This document shows, piece after piece, positions 44,466 to 53,535 of a stretch of DNA of 64,000 nt. The DNA is from JAYQKL01 sp049890195. GTDB taxonomy: Bacteria; Pseudomonadota; Alphaproteobacteria; RS24. Under the pieces are notes generated by a model. That model was not told the origin of the DNA and searched no databases. It saw only the letters and a program-made list of their open reading frames with translations. The DNA lies in the NCBI GenBank assembly GCA_049890195.1, contig JBMHBY010000005.1:124001-188000 (forward strand), read 5' to 3'. The translations under genes and the position numbers were made by a program. Each line of letters starts with the position of its first letter. Positions within the stretch are counted from its first letter, which is position 1.

Positions 44466-44498
44466 TTTTCCAAATATTAGCGATTCGATATTGGAAAG
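44466..44498. promoter_or_regulatory. Inverted repeat upstream of nhaD
   Basis: TTTCCAA and TATT... are mirrored by ATATTGGAAA around a ten-base centre containing a GATTC (GANTC) site. It sits 20-50 bases before the nhaD start and just after the sirtuin gene on the same strand. The dyad is AT-rich and lacks a T run, so an operator or promoter element is more likely than a terminator. Confidence 0.4.
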
Positions 44499-44528
44499 AA
44501 CAGCGAAATCGGCATGAAAACAGGCGAT

Positions 44529-45299
44529 TTACAGGCTTTTCAGCTGCGACAAAGTTTCACCGATCTCACAATTAAGGACCAAATCCGCCTCCCCGTCCAA
44601 CGGCGTTTCATCCCGGTTCAAAATGACTAGCCGGGCGCCGCAGTGCTTTGCGATCAACGGGAATTGATTGGCCGGGGAAACCACCAAAGAGGAGCCGATG
44701 GCGAGAAACAAATCACAATTCTGGGTCGCCTCCAATGCCAGCCGCATGGGTTCCTCCGGCATCGCCTGACCGAAGGAAATGGTTGCGGATTTGATATGAC
44801 CGCCACATGCATCACAATCCGGAGCGGTCCCCGTATCCAGAAAGCGTTTTTTCATCTCATCCAACTCATAGCGCGTATGACAGGACAGACAGGCGGCATA
44901 AGTGCCATTGCCGTGCAGTTCGATGACCTGCGCGGCAGGAACTCCGGACGATTGATGCAGATTATCAATGTTTTGTGTGATCACATGCGTCACCTTTCCG
45001 CCCCTGACAAGTTCAGCGATTTTCAGGTGGCCCGTATTGGGTTCAGGCACACCAATTTCAGCGTCAAGCTTGATTTTGCGTCGCCACGTCTCGTCCCGCA
45101 TATCCTGGGATGAGATAAAGTCATTGAAGTTAATCGGTGCATATCTTGACCACACCCCATTGGGGGTCCGGAAGTCCGGCACACCGGACTCCGTGCTCAT
45201 GCCGGCACCGGTGAACACCACAATGTTTTGACTTGCGTCAATAAGCGCAGAAAATTTTTCAAGCATTGAGCCAAAGTTCCCGATAGAATGGGTATTCAT
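44529..45299 (-). CDS. cobB: NAD-dependent protein deacylase (sirtuin, CobB type)
   Basis: Sirtuin of 256 residues (or 245 from a second ATG at 45266, which is more family-like). NAD motifs GAGMSTESGVPDFRT and ITQNIDNLHQ are present with the catalytic histidine in ELHGNG. Two zinc pairs, CLSCH and CDACGG, are visible. It removes acyl groups from lysines, for example on acetyl-CoA synthetase. It diverges from the msrA gene. Confidence 0.93.
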   Translation of the reverse strand: MNTHSIGNFGSMLEKFSALIDASQNIVVFTGAGMSTESGVPDFRTPNGVWSRYAPINFNDFISSQDMRDETWRRKIKLDAEIGVPEPNTGHLKIAELVRGGKVTHVITQNIDNLHQSSGVPAAQVIELHGNGTYAACLSCHTRYELDEMKKRFLDTGTAPDCDACGGHIKSATISFGQAMPEEPMRLALEATQNCDLFLAIGSSLVVSPANQFPLIAKHCGARLVILNRDETPLDGEADLVLNCEIGETLSQLKSL

Positions 45300-45339
45300 A
45301 ACAATATCTGGAAAACAGAATATAGAGGTTCATGTAACA

Positions 45340-45969
45340 TTGACAATCAACACCGCCATCACAACCCTTTTTGTCGCCGCGATTTTTTGCCTTGCCCCAG
45401 CCGTTGAAAAAGCGCAGGCCCAAACGGCAACAGCCTATTTTTCCGGTGGCTGCTTTTGGTGTACTGAACACGACTTCGAAAAAATCAACGGGGTGACGGA
45501 TGTCATTTCGGGATATATGGGCGGTCATGTCAAAGACCCCAGCTACAAAGAGGTCGCCAGCGGCACAACCGGACATTATGAGGTTGTCAAGGTCGTCTAT
45601 GACCGGGCCACAGTGAGCTATCAAAACCTTCTGTCAGCTTTTTGGCGGATGCATGACCCGAGCGATGGCGGTGGCTCCTTCTGTGACCGCGGCCAGCAAT
45701 ACAGCACCGCCGCATTCTATGGTGATGTTACGCAAAAAGCGCTTTTGGAGGGTGCGGTCGCCGCCCTCAACGCCGCCAATAAATTTACCAGACCGGTGGC
45801 CACGAAAATTTTGCCCGTGTCCGGTTTCACGCCGGCTGAGGCTTATCATCAGGATTACGCCAAGCGCAATCCGGTCAGATACAACTATTACCGCTATCGA
45901 TGCGGGCGCGATCAATTCATCGAAAAAACATGGGCCGGCGACGACCGTGTTTACCAGTCAGCGCAATAA
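45340..45969 (+). CDS. msrA: Secreted peptide-methionine (S)-S-oxide reductase MsrA
   Basis: MsrA of 209 residues repairing methionine sulfoxide. It has an N-terminal signal peptide (MTINTAITTLFVAAIFCLAP, ending AQA near residue 27), so it acts in the periplasm. The catalytic motif is FSGGCFWCTE with C38; the family SDGGGSFCDRGQQY and EAYHQDY follow. The most likely start is TTG at 45340; no in-frame ATG lies in the signal region. The periplasmic form would need a separate electron donor; none is visible nearby. Confidence 0.92.
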   Translation: MTINTAITTLFVAAIFCLAPAVEKAQAQTATAYFSGGCFWCTEHDFEKINGVTDVISGYMGGHVKDPSYKEVASGTTGHYEVVKVVYDRATVSYQNLLSAFWRMHDPSDGGGSFCDRGQQYSTAAFYGDVTQKALLEGAVAALNAANKFTRPVATKILPVSGFTPAEAYHQDYAKRNPVRYNYYRYRCGRDQFIEKTWAGDDRVYQSAQ

Positions 45970-46007
45970 TCACCAGCTTAATAATCAATGGTTGTGAGAG
46001 GGTGGAA

Positions 46008-46082
46008 TGGCACGCCCTAGGGGAATCGAACCCCTCTTTCCAGGTTGAAAACCTGGCGTCCTAACCGATAGACGAAGGGCGC
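46008..46082 (-). tRNA. tRNA-Glu (TTC)
   Basis: Cloverleaf of 75 bases on the reverse strand. The acceptor GCGCCCT pairs with AGGGCGT (first pair G-T); discriminator G and encoded CCA. The anticodon loop TTTTCAA gives TTC. It lies just downstream of recJ, as in many Rhodobacterales genomes. Confidence 0.94.
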
Positions 46083-46146
46083 ACGTTATTTCCAGGAGTG
46101 GATATAGCCCAGCTCATGAAACATTGCAAGCGGCAGAAAAGGATTC

Positions 46147-47925
46147 TTAAGCCGGCGCGACATCTTGTATCATGAATTGAACCCCGCGCCGTCCGCGCCA
46201 GTCGTCAGCCCTCAGATTTCCGGCGATATGAAGCGGAGCCTGCGACTTCAAAAGCAGTTCGCGAACAGCCTCATCAACTGAGGCAAAGGCAATCGCCTTC
46301 AACTGGCGCCCGCCTTCGGACGACAATGCACACCGAACATGATTCTCTCCGACAATATCCGCGCGCACGACCCGTGCCCCCGGTATTACAAAACGCGGCT
46401 CCGGACTGTCAGCTCCAAACGGGCCGACTTTTTGAAATGAGTCATAAAAATCCCGGGTCGCTGCATGGGTGCTGATGGCGGCGTCAAGCAACAGGGTTTC
46501 AGGGGTGTCAAAGCTCATTTCCCCCAATTCCATCGCCAAAAACTGCTCAAACGCCTCGGCCTGCCCGGGACTGAGTGTCACCCCGGCTGCCATGGCATGA
46601 CCGCCGCCGCCGGCAATGATGTTTTGACTGACCGCTTTGGCAACCAGCCCCCCGGCGTCCACCTGGGGCACAGAGCGCGCTGAGCCTTTTCCGGCTCCGT
46701 CCTCATCCAATGCAATCACAAAGCACGGGCGTCTGTATTTGTCCTTCAAGCGCCCCGCCACAATCCCGATAACCCCGGGATGAAAAGAGGCATCCGTCAA
46801 CACCAAAGCCGGGGGAAGCGCATTCCGTGTCTCCAGCATATGCAGAATCTTCTCCTCCGCCCGCGCCAATGCCTTGTCCCCGATATCACGCCGCTCGCGG
46901 TTCAACTCCTCCATGCGCAGGGCCAAAGCCGCCGCCTCATCGAGGTCCTGCGTTGTCAGCAGCCGCGCCCCCAGATCACTGGCTCCGACCCGGCCACCGG
47001 CATTGATGCGCGGCCCCAGTTTGAACCCGCAGTCAAAGGCCATCGGCACGCCGTCCAGCTTGGCGATATCAGCCAAAGCCCTTAACCCGATGTTCCGGCG
47101 CCCGCTCATGACCTTCAAGCCTTGGGTCACAAAAGCGCGGTTTACACCTGTCAACGGCACCACATCACACACTGTCCCCAGAGCCACGACGTCCAGCATG
47201 GTGAGCAGATCCGGCTCCTGGCGCTCCTGAAAATACCCTACTTCCCGTAACCTTCGGTTCAAGGCGACCACCAGCATGAACGTGACGCCGACCGCGGCAA
47301 GATACCCCAGTCCGCTGTCATCATCCGGCCGCTTGGGGTTCACCAGCGCAAAGCAGGTCGGCATGTGCGTCCCGGTCTGGTGGTGGTCCGCAACAATAAC
47401 CTCCATGCCGCGCTGTTCAGCCGCATCCAGCGCCTCATGCGCCATGGTTCCGCAGTCAACCGTGATGATCAACTGCACCCCCTCCTCATGCAGCGTTTCA
47501 AAGGCGGCGACATTCGGGCCATACCCCTCGCTCATGCGGTCCGGAATATAAACGCGCAATTTCTGGCCGAGGGCCTGAAAATAATTGACCAGCAAGGCCG
47601 AAGAGGTGGCGCCGTCCACATCATAATCACCGAAAACGGCAATTTTCTCCCCCGCCTGCACAGCTTGGGCCAGCCGCTCCGCCGCCTTCTCCATGTCCTT
47701 GAGGACATAAGGGTCAGGCAGCAGGGTGCCGAGTTTGGGGTCCAGAAAATCCGGCACCGCGTCAAGGGGGACTTGGCGCGAAGCCAGCAGCCGGGCCACG
47801 GCCTCAGTCAACCCGAAGCGTTGCGCGATGGCCATGGACAATCGCTCATCGGTTTGGCGCATGACCCATTTACGCGCAGCGGCTGACTTTTCAACACCGA
47901 GCACGACTGGAAGCGCATCCGCCAT
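46147..47925 (-). CDS. recJ: Single-stranded-DNA-specific exonuclease RecJ
   Basis: Exonuclease of 592 residues in recombination and mismatch repair, 5' to 3' on single strands. The DHH phosphoesterase core shows FGDYDVDGATSSALL and ADHHQTG; the DHHA1 domain has GGGGHAMAAG. The C-terminal OB-like domain completes the family length. It lies six bases after glpX on the same strand. Confidence 0.96.
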   Translation of the reverse strand: MADALPVVLGVEKSAAARKWVMRQTDERLSMAIAQRFGLTEAVARLLASRQVPLDAVPDFLDPKLGTLLPDPYVLKDMEKAAERLAQAVQAGEKIAVFGDYDVDGATSSALLVNYFQALGQKLRVYIPDRMSEGYGPNVAAFETLHEEGVQLIITVDCGTMAHEALDAAEQRGMEVIVADHHQTGTHMPTCFALVNPKRPDDDSGLGYLAAVGVTFMLVVALNRRLREVGYFQERQEPDLLTMLDVVALGTVCDVVPLTGVNRAFVTQGLKVMSGRRNIGLRALADIAKLDGVPMAFDCGFKLGPRINAGGRVGASDLGARLLTTQDLDEAAALALRMEELNRERRDIGDKALARAEEKILHMLETRNALPPALVLTDASFHPGVIGIVAGRLKDKYRRPCFVIALDEDGAGKGSARSVPQVDAGGLVAKAVSQNIIAGGGGHAMAAGVTLSPGQAEAFEQFLAMELGEMSFDTPETLLLDAAISTHAATRDFYDSFQKVGPFGADSPEPRFVIPGARVVRADIVGENHVRCALSSEGGRQLKAIAFASVDEAVRELLLKSQAPLHIAGNLRADDWRGRRGVQFMIQDVAPA

Positions 47926-47931
47926 GGAAAA

Positions 47932-48903
47932 TCAGTCCTTGTTGAATTTATCAGGATTGCTGTGACAGGTTTTCACCCAGCGCACCGTTCCGCTTGGTGC
48001 GCGCAGCACCATTGTGTCTGTCCAGAGCTTGCCGGCTTCATGACTGACACCTTCGACCAGCGCTCCGTCGGTGACACCTGTAATGGCCAAAATGACGTCC
48101 CCCGTGACCATTTCAGACAAATCATATTTTTTGTCGAAATCCGTCACGCCCATTTTGAGGGCGCGCTGTTTTTGTTCTTCACTGTCGGTCACAAGACGGG
48201 CCTGCATCTGCCCGCCAACGGCGGTCAAAGCGGCGGCCGCCAAAACACCTTCGGGGGCGCCACCCGTACCGATATACATGTCGATGCCTGTATCCGGGTT
48301 GGTCGTGTGCATGACACCGGCGACATCACCGTCGCTGATCATCATTACCCGTGCCCCCACTGAACGGATGTCGGCGACAATCTCGTCATGGCGCGGCCGG
48401 TCCAGGACACATACTGTGATCTGCGAAACAGCGACCCCTTTGGCGTCTGCCAGCGCCTTGACGTTTTCGCTGGGCTTGGCATCAAGGTCAATCAAACCGT
48501 CCGGATAACCACCACCGATTGCGATTTTCTGCATGTAGGTGTCAGGCGCATTGAGCATGGCCCCGCGCTCCGATACGGCAATGACCGCCAAGGCATTGTT
48601 CATGCCCTTTGCCGTCAGGGTTGTTCCCTCCAGCGGATCAAGGGCGATATCGACTTTCGGGCCTTTGCCGGTCCCGACCTTCTCGCCGATATAGAGCATC
48701 GGCGCCTCATCGCGCTCGCCTTCACCAATCACCACTTCACCATCAATGTCGATTGCGTTCAGTTCCCGACGCATGGCATCAACCGCAGCTTGGTCAGCGG
48801 CTTTTTCATCCCCGCATCCAATCCAGGGGGCACAGGCGACCGCCGCCCGCTCGGTGACACGAACAATCTCAAGAACGAGGCTGCGATTGATTTTTTCACT
48901 CAT
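47932..48903 (-). CDS. glpX: Fructose-1,6-bisphosphatase class II
   Basis: Gluconeogenic phosphatase of 323 residues. The GlpX family N-terminus is VTERAAVACAPWIGCGDEKA; metal-binding GEGERDEAP and DIALDPLEGT are present, as is GTGGAPEGVLAAAAL. It lies 15 bases after hom and six before recJ, the conserved hom-glpX-recJ order. Confidence 0.95.
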   Translation of the reverse strand: MSEKINRSLVLEIVRVTERAAVACAPWIGCGDEKAADQAAVDAMRRELNAIDIDGEVVIGEGERDEAPMLYIGEKVGTGKGPKVDIALDPLEGTTLTAKGMNNALAVIAVSERGAMLNAPDTYMQKIAIGGGYPDGLIDLDAKPSENVKALADAKGVAVSQITVCVLDRPRHDEIVADIRSVGARVMMISDGDVAGVMHTTNPDTGIDMYIGTGGAPEGVLAAAALTAVGGQMQARLVTDSEEQKQRALKMGVTDFDKKYDLSEMVTGDVILAITGVTDGALVEGVSHEAGKLWTDTMVLRAPSGTVRWVKTCHSNPDKFNKD

Positions 48904-48918
48904 GTTCCATTCCTATGA

Positions 48919-50199
48919 TTAAGAAGGGCTGCTGGTTAAAACCGGCATAATACTGACTTCATCGGAAATTACGTCACTGGCCTTTAACGAGTCCAGCGCC
49001 CGACTGATGTTGTCGGATCCGACTGTATGGGTAATAAATATCACGGGACGGACTGAGTCGCCATTGTCGGGTCCTTTTTGGACGACCTCTTCAATGGAAA
49101 CACTGTGTTCCGCCAGAATGGACGTCACTTTGGCCATACTGCCGGTCTGGTCAACCAGCGAAAAACGCAAATACCACGGACAGGCTGAAAGACCGACATT
49201 GCCGCTCAGTTCCCCAAGGCTTGCCGCAGGCTGGGCAAACACCAGTTGGATGTTGCCGCAGGCAATGTCATTGAGATCAGACAGAACCGAGGATGCTGTC
49301 GCCGCACCGCCCGCGCCCGGCCCCTGCAGCATGATGCTGTCAATCATGTCACCGTCTATCTGGACCGCATTGGTGACGCCTTCAATATGCGCCAGAGCCT
49401 GGTCGTTCGGCACAAGACATGGCCCAACCCATTGCAGGATCCCGTCCCGGGTTTTTTCGCAGATGGCAACAAGGCGAATGACACTGTTGAAATGACCGGC
49501 ATAGGCCAAATCCTTGTCGCTGACATTCGTGATTCCCTGAATGCTCATGACTTCAAAGTTTGGCTGCAGACCAAAGCCCAGTGCCGTCAAAATCGCCAGT
49601 TTTTGACCTGCGTCAACCCCGTCAATGTCAAAACCGGGATCCGCTTCGGCATAACCCAAATCCTGGGCTGTTTTCAAGGTCTCGTCAAACCCCGCCCCCT
49701 TGCTTTTCATTTCCGACAAAATGAAATTGCAGGTGCCGTTCAAAATGCCCTTGATGCTGGTGATGGTGTTCCATTTCAGCGCCTCGCGGACAACTTTAAT
49801 CACTGGAATACCCCCGGCGACAGCTGCTTCATAGGCCAGCGCCACCCCTTTGGCCTCGGCCTGCTCGGCCAGCGAGAACCCATGCGTCGCCATCAACGCC
49901 TTATTGGCGGTGACGACATGCTTGCCATTGTTGATCGCAGCCTGCACAAGGTCGTGCGCAATCCCGTCTGCACCACCGATCAGTTCAACAACAATATCAA
50001 CATTATCAGCCTGCGCCAGGCGCAGCGCATCGTCATGCCAATCAAGCCCGTCGGTTGAAAAACCACGGTCCCTGGACCGGTCCCGGGCGCTGACCGCCGT
50101 CAGTTCCAGCTGGCTGTGCGGAGTGCTGAGAAGACGCGCCGCCAAAGTGGCACCCACCGTCCCCAAACCTGCAATTCCGACCTTCATTTTTTCGGACAT
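48919..50199 (-). CDS. hom: Homoserine dehydrogenase
   Basis: NAD(P)-dependent enzyme of 426 residues that reduces aspartate semialdehyde to homoserine for threonine and methionine. The cofactor fold starts VGIAGLGTVGATLAARLL; TANKALMATHG contains the catalytic lysine region, and KGILNGTCNFIL follows. An ACT domain (about residues 345-426) suggests feedback by threonine. It lies 11 bases after the aminotransferase. Confidence 0.96.
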   Translation of the reverse strand: MSEKMKVGIAGLGTVGATLAARLLSTPHSQLELTAVSARDRSRDRGFSTDGLDWHDDALRLAQADNVDIVVELIGGADGIAHDLVQAAINNGKHVVTANKALMATHGFSLAEQAEAKGVALAYEAAVAGGIPVIKVVREALKWNTITSIKGILNGTCNFILSEMKSKGAGFDETLKTAQDLGYAEADPGFDIDGVDAGQKLAILTALGFGLQPNFEVMSIQGITNVSDKDLAYAGHFNSVIRLVAICEKTRDGILQWVGPCLVPNDQALAHIEGVTNAVQIDGDMIDSIMLQGPGAGGAATASSVLSDLNDIACGNIQLVFAQPAASLGELSGNVGLSACPWYLRFSLVDQTGSMAKVTSILAEHSVSIEEVVQKGPDNGDSVRPVIFITHTVGSDNISRALDSLKASDVISDEVSIMPVLTSSPS

Positions 50200-50210
50200 G
50201 ACAAACCCAC

Positions 50211-51386
50211 TCAGAAAAGTTTTTTGATGTTGCGGGCGGCCTGTCGGATGCGTTGCTCGTTCTCAACCAGAGCAATACGGACATGGTCATCACCGAATTC
50301 CCCGAAACCAATGCCCGGCGAGACGGCAACACCGGCTTCCGTCAGCACCAATTTGGAAAACTCCAAAGATCCCAGATGCCGGTATTTTTCCGGTATCGGT
50401 GCCCAGGCAAACATGGTCGCGGGCGGCGGCGGCACATCCCAACCTGAGCGCGCAAACGCATCCACCAGCACGTCGCGGCGTTTTTTGTACACCTGCCGGA
50501 TATCCTCAATCACGCTTTCCGGGCTGTCCAAAGCAGTCGCGGCGGCCACCTGAATCGGCGTGAAAGCGCCATAGTCCAGATAAGATTTGATGCGGGTCAA
50601 CGCCCCGATCAGACGTTCATTGCCAACGGCAAAGCCCATCCGCCAGCCCGGCATGGAAAAGGTTTTTGACAAAGAGGTGAACTCGACACTGATGTCTTTG
50701 GCCCCGTCCACCTCCAGAATGGAAGGCGGCGGGTTGTTTTCATCAAAATAAATCTCGGCATAAGCCAAGTCTGAGAGAATAAGGAAATCATGCTTTTTGG
50801 CATAGCGCACAACCTCCTTGTAAAACGCGAGATCCTTGACCTCGGCTGTCGGATTGCCCGGGTAATTCAAAACCAAGGCTTTGGGTTTTGGCACACATCC
50901 ACGGACATTCTGGTCCAGCACCTCAAAGAAATCCGTGCCTGGCGACAAAGGCAAATGCTGGATGGTCGCGCCGGAAATGATGAACCCGAACGCATGAATG
51001 GGGTATGTCGGATTGGGCACCAAAATTACATCGCCCGGCGACACCATGGCCTGCGCCATGTTTGCAAAGCCCTCTTTTGATCCGAGCGTGGCGATGATTT
51101 CGGTGTCCGGGTTGAGCCTGACCCCGAAGCGGCGTTCATAATAGCGCGCCTGCGCCTGCCGCAGGCCGGGGATGCCTTTTGAGGCGGAATAGCGATGGGT
51201 TTTCGGGTTGCTGACAGTTTCCACCAGCTTGTCAATGATGTGCTGAGGCGTCGGCAGATCGGGATTGCCCATACCAAAGTCAATGATGTCCGCGCCATTG
51301 GCGCGGGCTTCATATTTCAGTTTGTTCACCCCTTCAAAAACATACGGGGGTAAGCGTTGTATTCGCTGAAATTCTTCCTGTGCCAT
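50211..51386 (-). CDS. Class I/II aminotransferase (LL-diaminopimelate/alanine type)
   Basis: PLP aminotransferase of 391 residues. The PLP lysine is K241 in FTSLSKTFSMPGWRM; NYPGNPTAEV and SDLAYAEIYF are the other cofactor contacts. The type is often named AlaC or LL-diaminopimelate aminotransferase; the location beside hom suggests a role in amino acid synthesis from aspartate, but the substrate is not settled by sequence alone. Confidence 0.9.
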   Translation of the reverse strand: MAQEEFQRIQRLPPYVFEGVNKLKYEARANGADIIDFGMGNPDLPTPQHIIDKLVETVSNPKTHRYSASKGIPGLRQAQARYYERRFGVRLNPDTEIIATLGSKEGFANMAQAMVSPGDVILVPNPTYPIHAFGFIISGATIQHLPLSPGTDFFEVLDQNVRGCVPKPKALVLNYPGNPTAEVKDLAFYKEVVRYAKKHDFLILSDLAYAEIYFDENNPPPSILEVDGAKDISVEFTSLSKTFSMPGWRMGFAVGNERLIGALTRIKSYLDYGAFTPIQVAAATALDSPESVIEDIRQVYKKRRDVLVDAFARSGWDVPPPPATMFAWAPIPEKYRHLGSLEFSKLVLTEAGVAVSPGIGFGEFGDDHVRIALVENEQRIRQAARNIKKLF

Positions 51387-51479
51387 TGGCTCAAACTCTC
51401 AAATTTTTGCTTTGCGAATGTGTTACACATCAATTACGGCAAGCTTGAGGCATTGCCAAGTTTTAATTGCTGATCTGCC

Positions 51480-51920
51480 CTAAAAGTCCCCGGAAAGCCC
51501 GCGGAACACGCTCTTTTTTTGACCTTGATCATCTGACTGACCTGAAACAGGGGGTGGCCCAGCCTCCCCAGCCTCATTTGCCGGGACATCTTCAGCGGCC
51601 GGCACAGCCTCCTCAATCTCCGGCAGACTGACCGAACCGCCACCACGCAACGGCTGGTCAGCATGATTGCGGTTCTGGAGATCCCCGCCAAGTTCTTCAA
51701 AAACATGCGTGAGGGTCTCTTTTTCCGCATCCCCGTTAACCTCAGAGACGGACACTGCAGGACGGGTTGATTTCAAACCCTCCCCGACTTTTTTCTTAGT
51801 CTTTGCAAAGGCTTCACCATAAAGCACTTCAGGCTTGGCCCAATCCGGCAGGGCTGTACAGGCGCCCAAACAAAACAGCAGCACAGGTGCAAGACAAAAT
51901 TTCAGGTGGAAACGCATCAT
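51480..51920 (-). CDS. Predicted lipoprotein of unknown function
   Basis: Protein of 146 residues with signal and lipobox MMRFHLKFCLAPVLLFCLGAC (here C21 the lipidated residue, broken at 20: LGAC is the lipobox). The mature part begins TALPDWAKPEVLYGEAFAK and then becomes low-complexity, rich in Glu, Pro, Ser and Gly. No family recognised. It overlaps the end of argC by four bases, so it is translated in the same transcript. It probably lies at the outer or inner membrane. Confidence 0.65.
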   Translation of the reverse strand: MMRFHLKFCLAPVLLFCLGACTALPDWAKPEVLYGEAFAKTKKKVGEGLKSTRPAVSVSEVNGDAEKETLTHVFEELGGDLQNRNHADQPLRGGGSVSLPEIEEAVPAAEDVPANEAGEAGPPPVSGQSDDQGQKKSVFRGLSGDF

Positions 51921-52957
51921 GGATACAGCGGCTGCTGTTGCAACCCGTCAGTCTGATCAAAACCGAACATGATGTTGAGGTTTTGAACCGCCTGCCCGCT
52001 CGAGCCCTTGACCAGATTGTCCAAAGTCGACACCAAAATCACCCGCCCCGGCAAGCGGTCTTCGAAAACAGCCAAATTACAATAGTTCGACCCCCTGACC
52101 TGCCGCGTTGTCGGCGTCATGCCGGCCGGCAAAACATTGATGAACGGCTCATCTGCATAACGTGCGGCAAGAGCCTGGCGGATGTCATCAACCTTGGCGC
52201 CATTGGTTTTGGCGTAAACCGTCAACAGTTCGCCCCGATTCATCGGGACCAGATGCGGCGTGAAATTGACAATCACCTCCCTGCCGGCAGACAAGCCAAG
52301 TTCCTGCTCAATTTCCGGCGCGTGCCGGTGGCCGGCAATCCCATAGGGGCTCAACCCCTCCGCCACTTCGCTGAACAAATTGCTTTCCTTCAGGCTGCGC
52401 CCGGCGCCGGTGACGCCGGATTTGGCGTCAATGATCAAATCCTCAACCGCAATCAGGCCGGTCTTGACCAGCGGCAAGAGCAAGGTCAAAGCCGCGGTCG
52501 GATAGCACCCCGGACAGGCGACCAAACGCGCCTTGGCGATGTCGTCCCGATACTGCTCGGACAAACCATAAACCGCTTCACTCAAAAGGTCTTCAGCCTC
52601 ATGCGTTCGACCATACCACGCCGCATAAGTGGACGCATCCTTGATCCTGAAATCTGCAGACATATCAATAACTTTTACGCTATTAGGAATGCTTTGGATA
52701 ACATCCTGGGCAGTGCCATGCGGGAGCCCGCAAATGGCCGCATCAATATTGCTCCAGTCCACGGTCTCCACCTTTTGCAGAGCCGGCAGATCCAGTGCGG
52801 CGAACTGCGGGAACACATCGGACAAGGCTTTTCCGGCATGGGCATTAGCTGTCAAAGCCTTGATTTCGGCGCGCGGATGCGCAGCCAGCAGCCGGATGGC
52901 GTCTGCACCGGTATAACCGGAGGCTCCAATAATCGCGACAGCTATTTTTTTAGTCAT
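51917..52957 (-). CDS. argC: N-acetyl-gamma-glutamyl-phosphate reductase
   Basis: Arginine-biosynthetic enzyme of 346 residues reducing acetylglutamyl phosphate to the semialdehyde. The NADP fold starts IIGASGYTGADAIRLL and the catalytic cysteine is C151 in ACPGCYPTAAL; GLPHGTAQ and the histidine in AGHRHAPEIEQE are present. It follows fabZ by 27 bases. Confidence 0.95.
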   Translation of the reverse strand: MTKKIAVAIIGASGYTGADAIRLLAAHPRAEIKALTANAHAGKALSDVFPQFAALDLPALQKVETVDWSNIDAAICGLPHGTAQDVIQSIPNSVKVIDMSADFRIKDASTYAAWYGRTHEAEDLLSEAVYGLSEQYRDDIAKARLVACPGCYPTAALTLLLPLVKTGLIAVEDLIIDAKSGVTGAGRSLKESNLFSEVAEGLSPYGIAGHRHAPEIEQELGLSAGREVIVNFTPHLVPMNRGELLTVYAKTNGAKVDDIRQALAARYADEPFINVLPAGMTPTTRQVRGSNYCNLAVFEDRLPGRVILVSTLDNLVKGSSGQAVQNLNIMFGFDQTDGLQQQPLYP

Positions 52958-52984
52958 GTCCTTCTCCTCGGCCTTCCCCCCGAC

Positions 52985-53461
52985 CTACGCATCCGGGTCG
53001 TAATTCATGGCCATAAACTCCGCTTCAGTGCAGATTTTGTCACCCACACGGGCGATCCCCTTATATTTCCAGACCGCCCCTTTGCTTTTCAGCTTCAGAA
53101 CCTCAATCTTCAAAACATCGCCGGGCATCACGGCATTACGGAACCGGCATTTGTCAACAGCCATAAAATAAATGACCTTGCGCTCGACATCCCCTTTGCG
53201 GTTGTGCACGACCAGCGCAGCGGCAGTCTGGGCCATGGCCTCAACAATCAACACCCCCGGCAGGACCGGCCAGTCGGGGAAATGCCCCTGCACCCAGGGT
53301 TCATTGGCCGAGACGTTCTTGACGCCGACAGCCCGCTCCTCACCATCCATCTCCTCAATCCGGTCAATCATCAAAAACGGAAACCGGTGCGGCAGCAATT
53401 CCAGGATTTCCTGAATGCCGACGGATGTTCCTTCAATCAATTCTGTGTCTTTATCGCTCAT
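52985..53461 (-). CDS. fabZ: 3-hydroxyacyl-ACP dehydratase FabZ
   Basis: Hot-dog fold dehydratase of 158 residues in fatty acid elongation. The start at 53461 (MSDKDTEL) with AGGAC upstream is preferred over 53503, whose upstream part overlaps the rpsI terminator. LLPHRFPFLMIDRI is the family start; H60 in QGHFPDWPVLPGV and E74 in VEAMAQ are catalytic. It is not beside lpxD/lpxA as is common, so it may be a second copy; it lies between rpsI and argC. Confidence 0.93.
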   Translation of the reverse strand: MSDKDTELIEGTSVGIQEILELLPHRFPFLMIDRIEEMDGEERAVGVKNVSANEPWVQGHFPDWPVLPGVLIVEAMAQTAAALVVHNRKGDVERKVIYFMAVDKCRFRNAVMPGDVLKIEVLKLKSKGAVWKYKGIARVGDKICTEAEFMAMNYDPDA

Positions 53462-53485
53462 AGTCCTGTCCATACGCTGCGACTC

Positions 53486-53514
53486 AAAAAAAAGGGGCCT
53501 CAAGGCCCCTTTTT
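53486..53514. terminator. Bidirectional terminator between rpsI and fabZ
   Basis: A stem AAAAGGGGCCT (53490-53500), a CA loop, and AGGCCCCTTTT (53503-53513), with A8 before and T5 after. On the reverse strand it follows rpsI by 22 bases, so the ribosomal-protein operon ends here and fabZ has its own promoter or read-through. Confidence 0.9.
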
Positions 53515-53535
53515 AACCCAAAACGGGAAGAAGCC

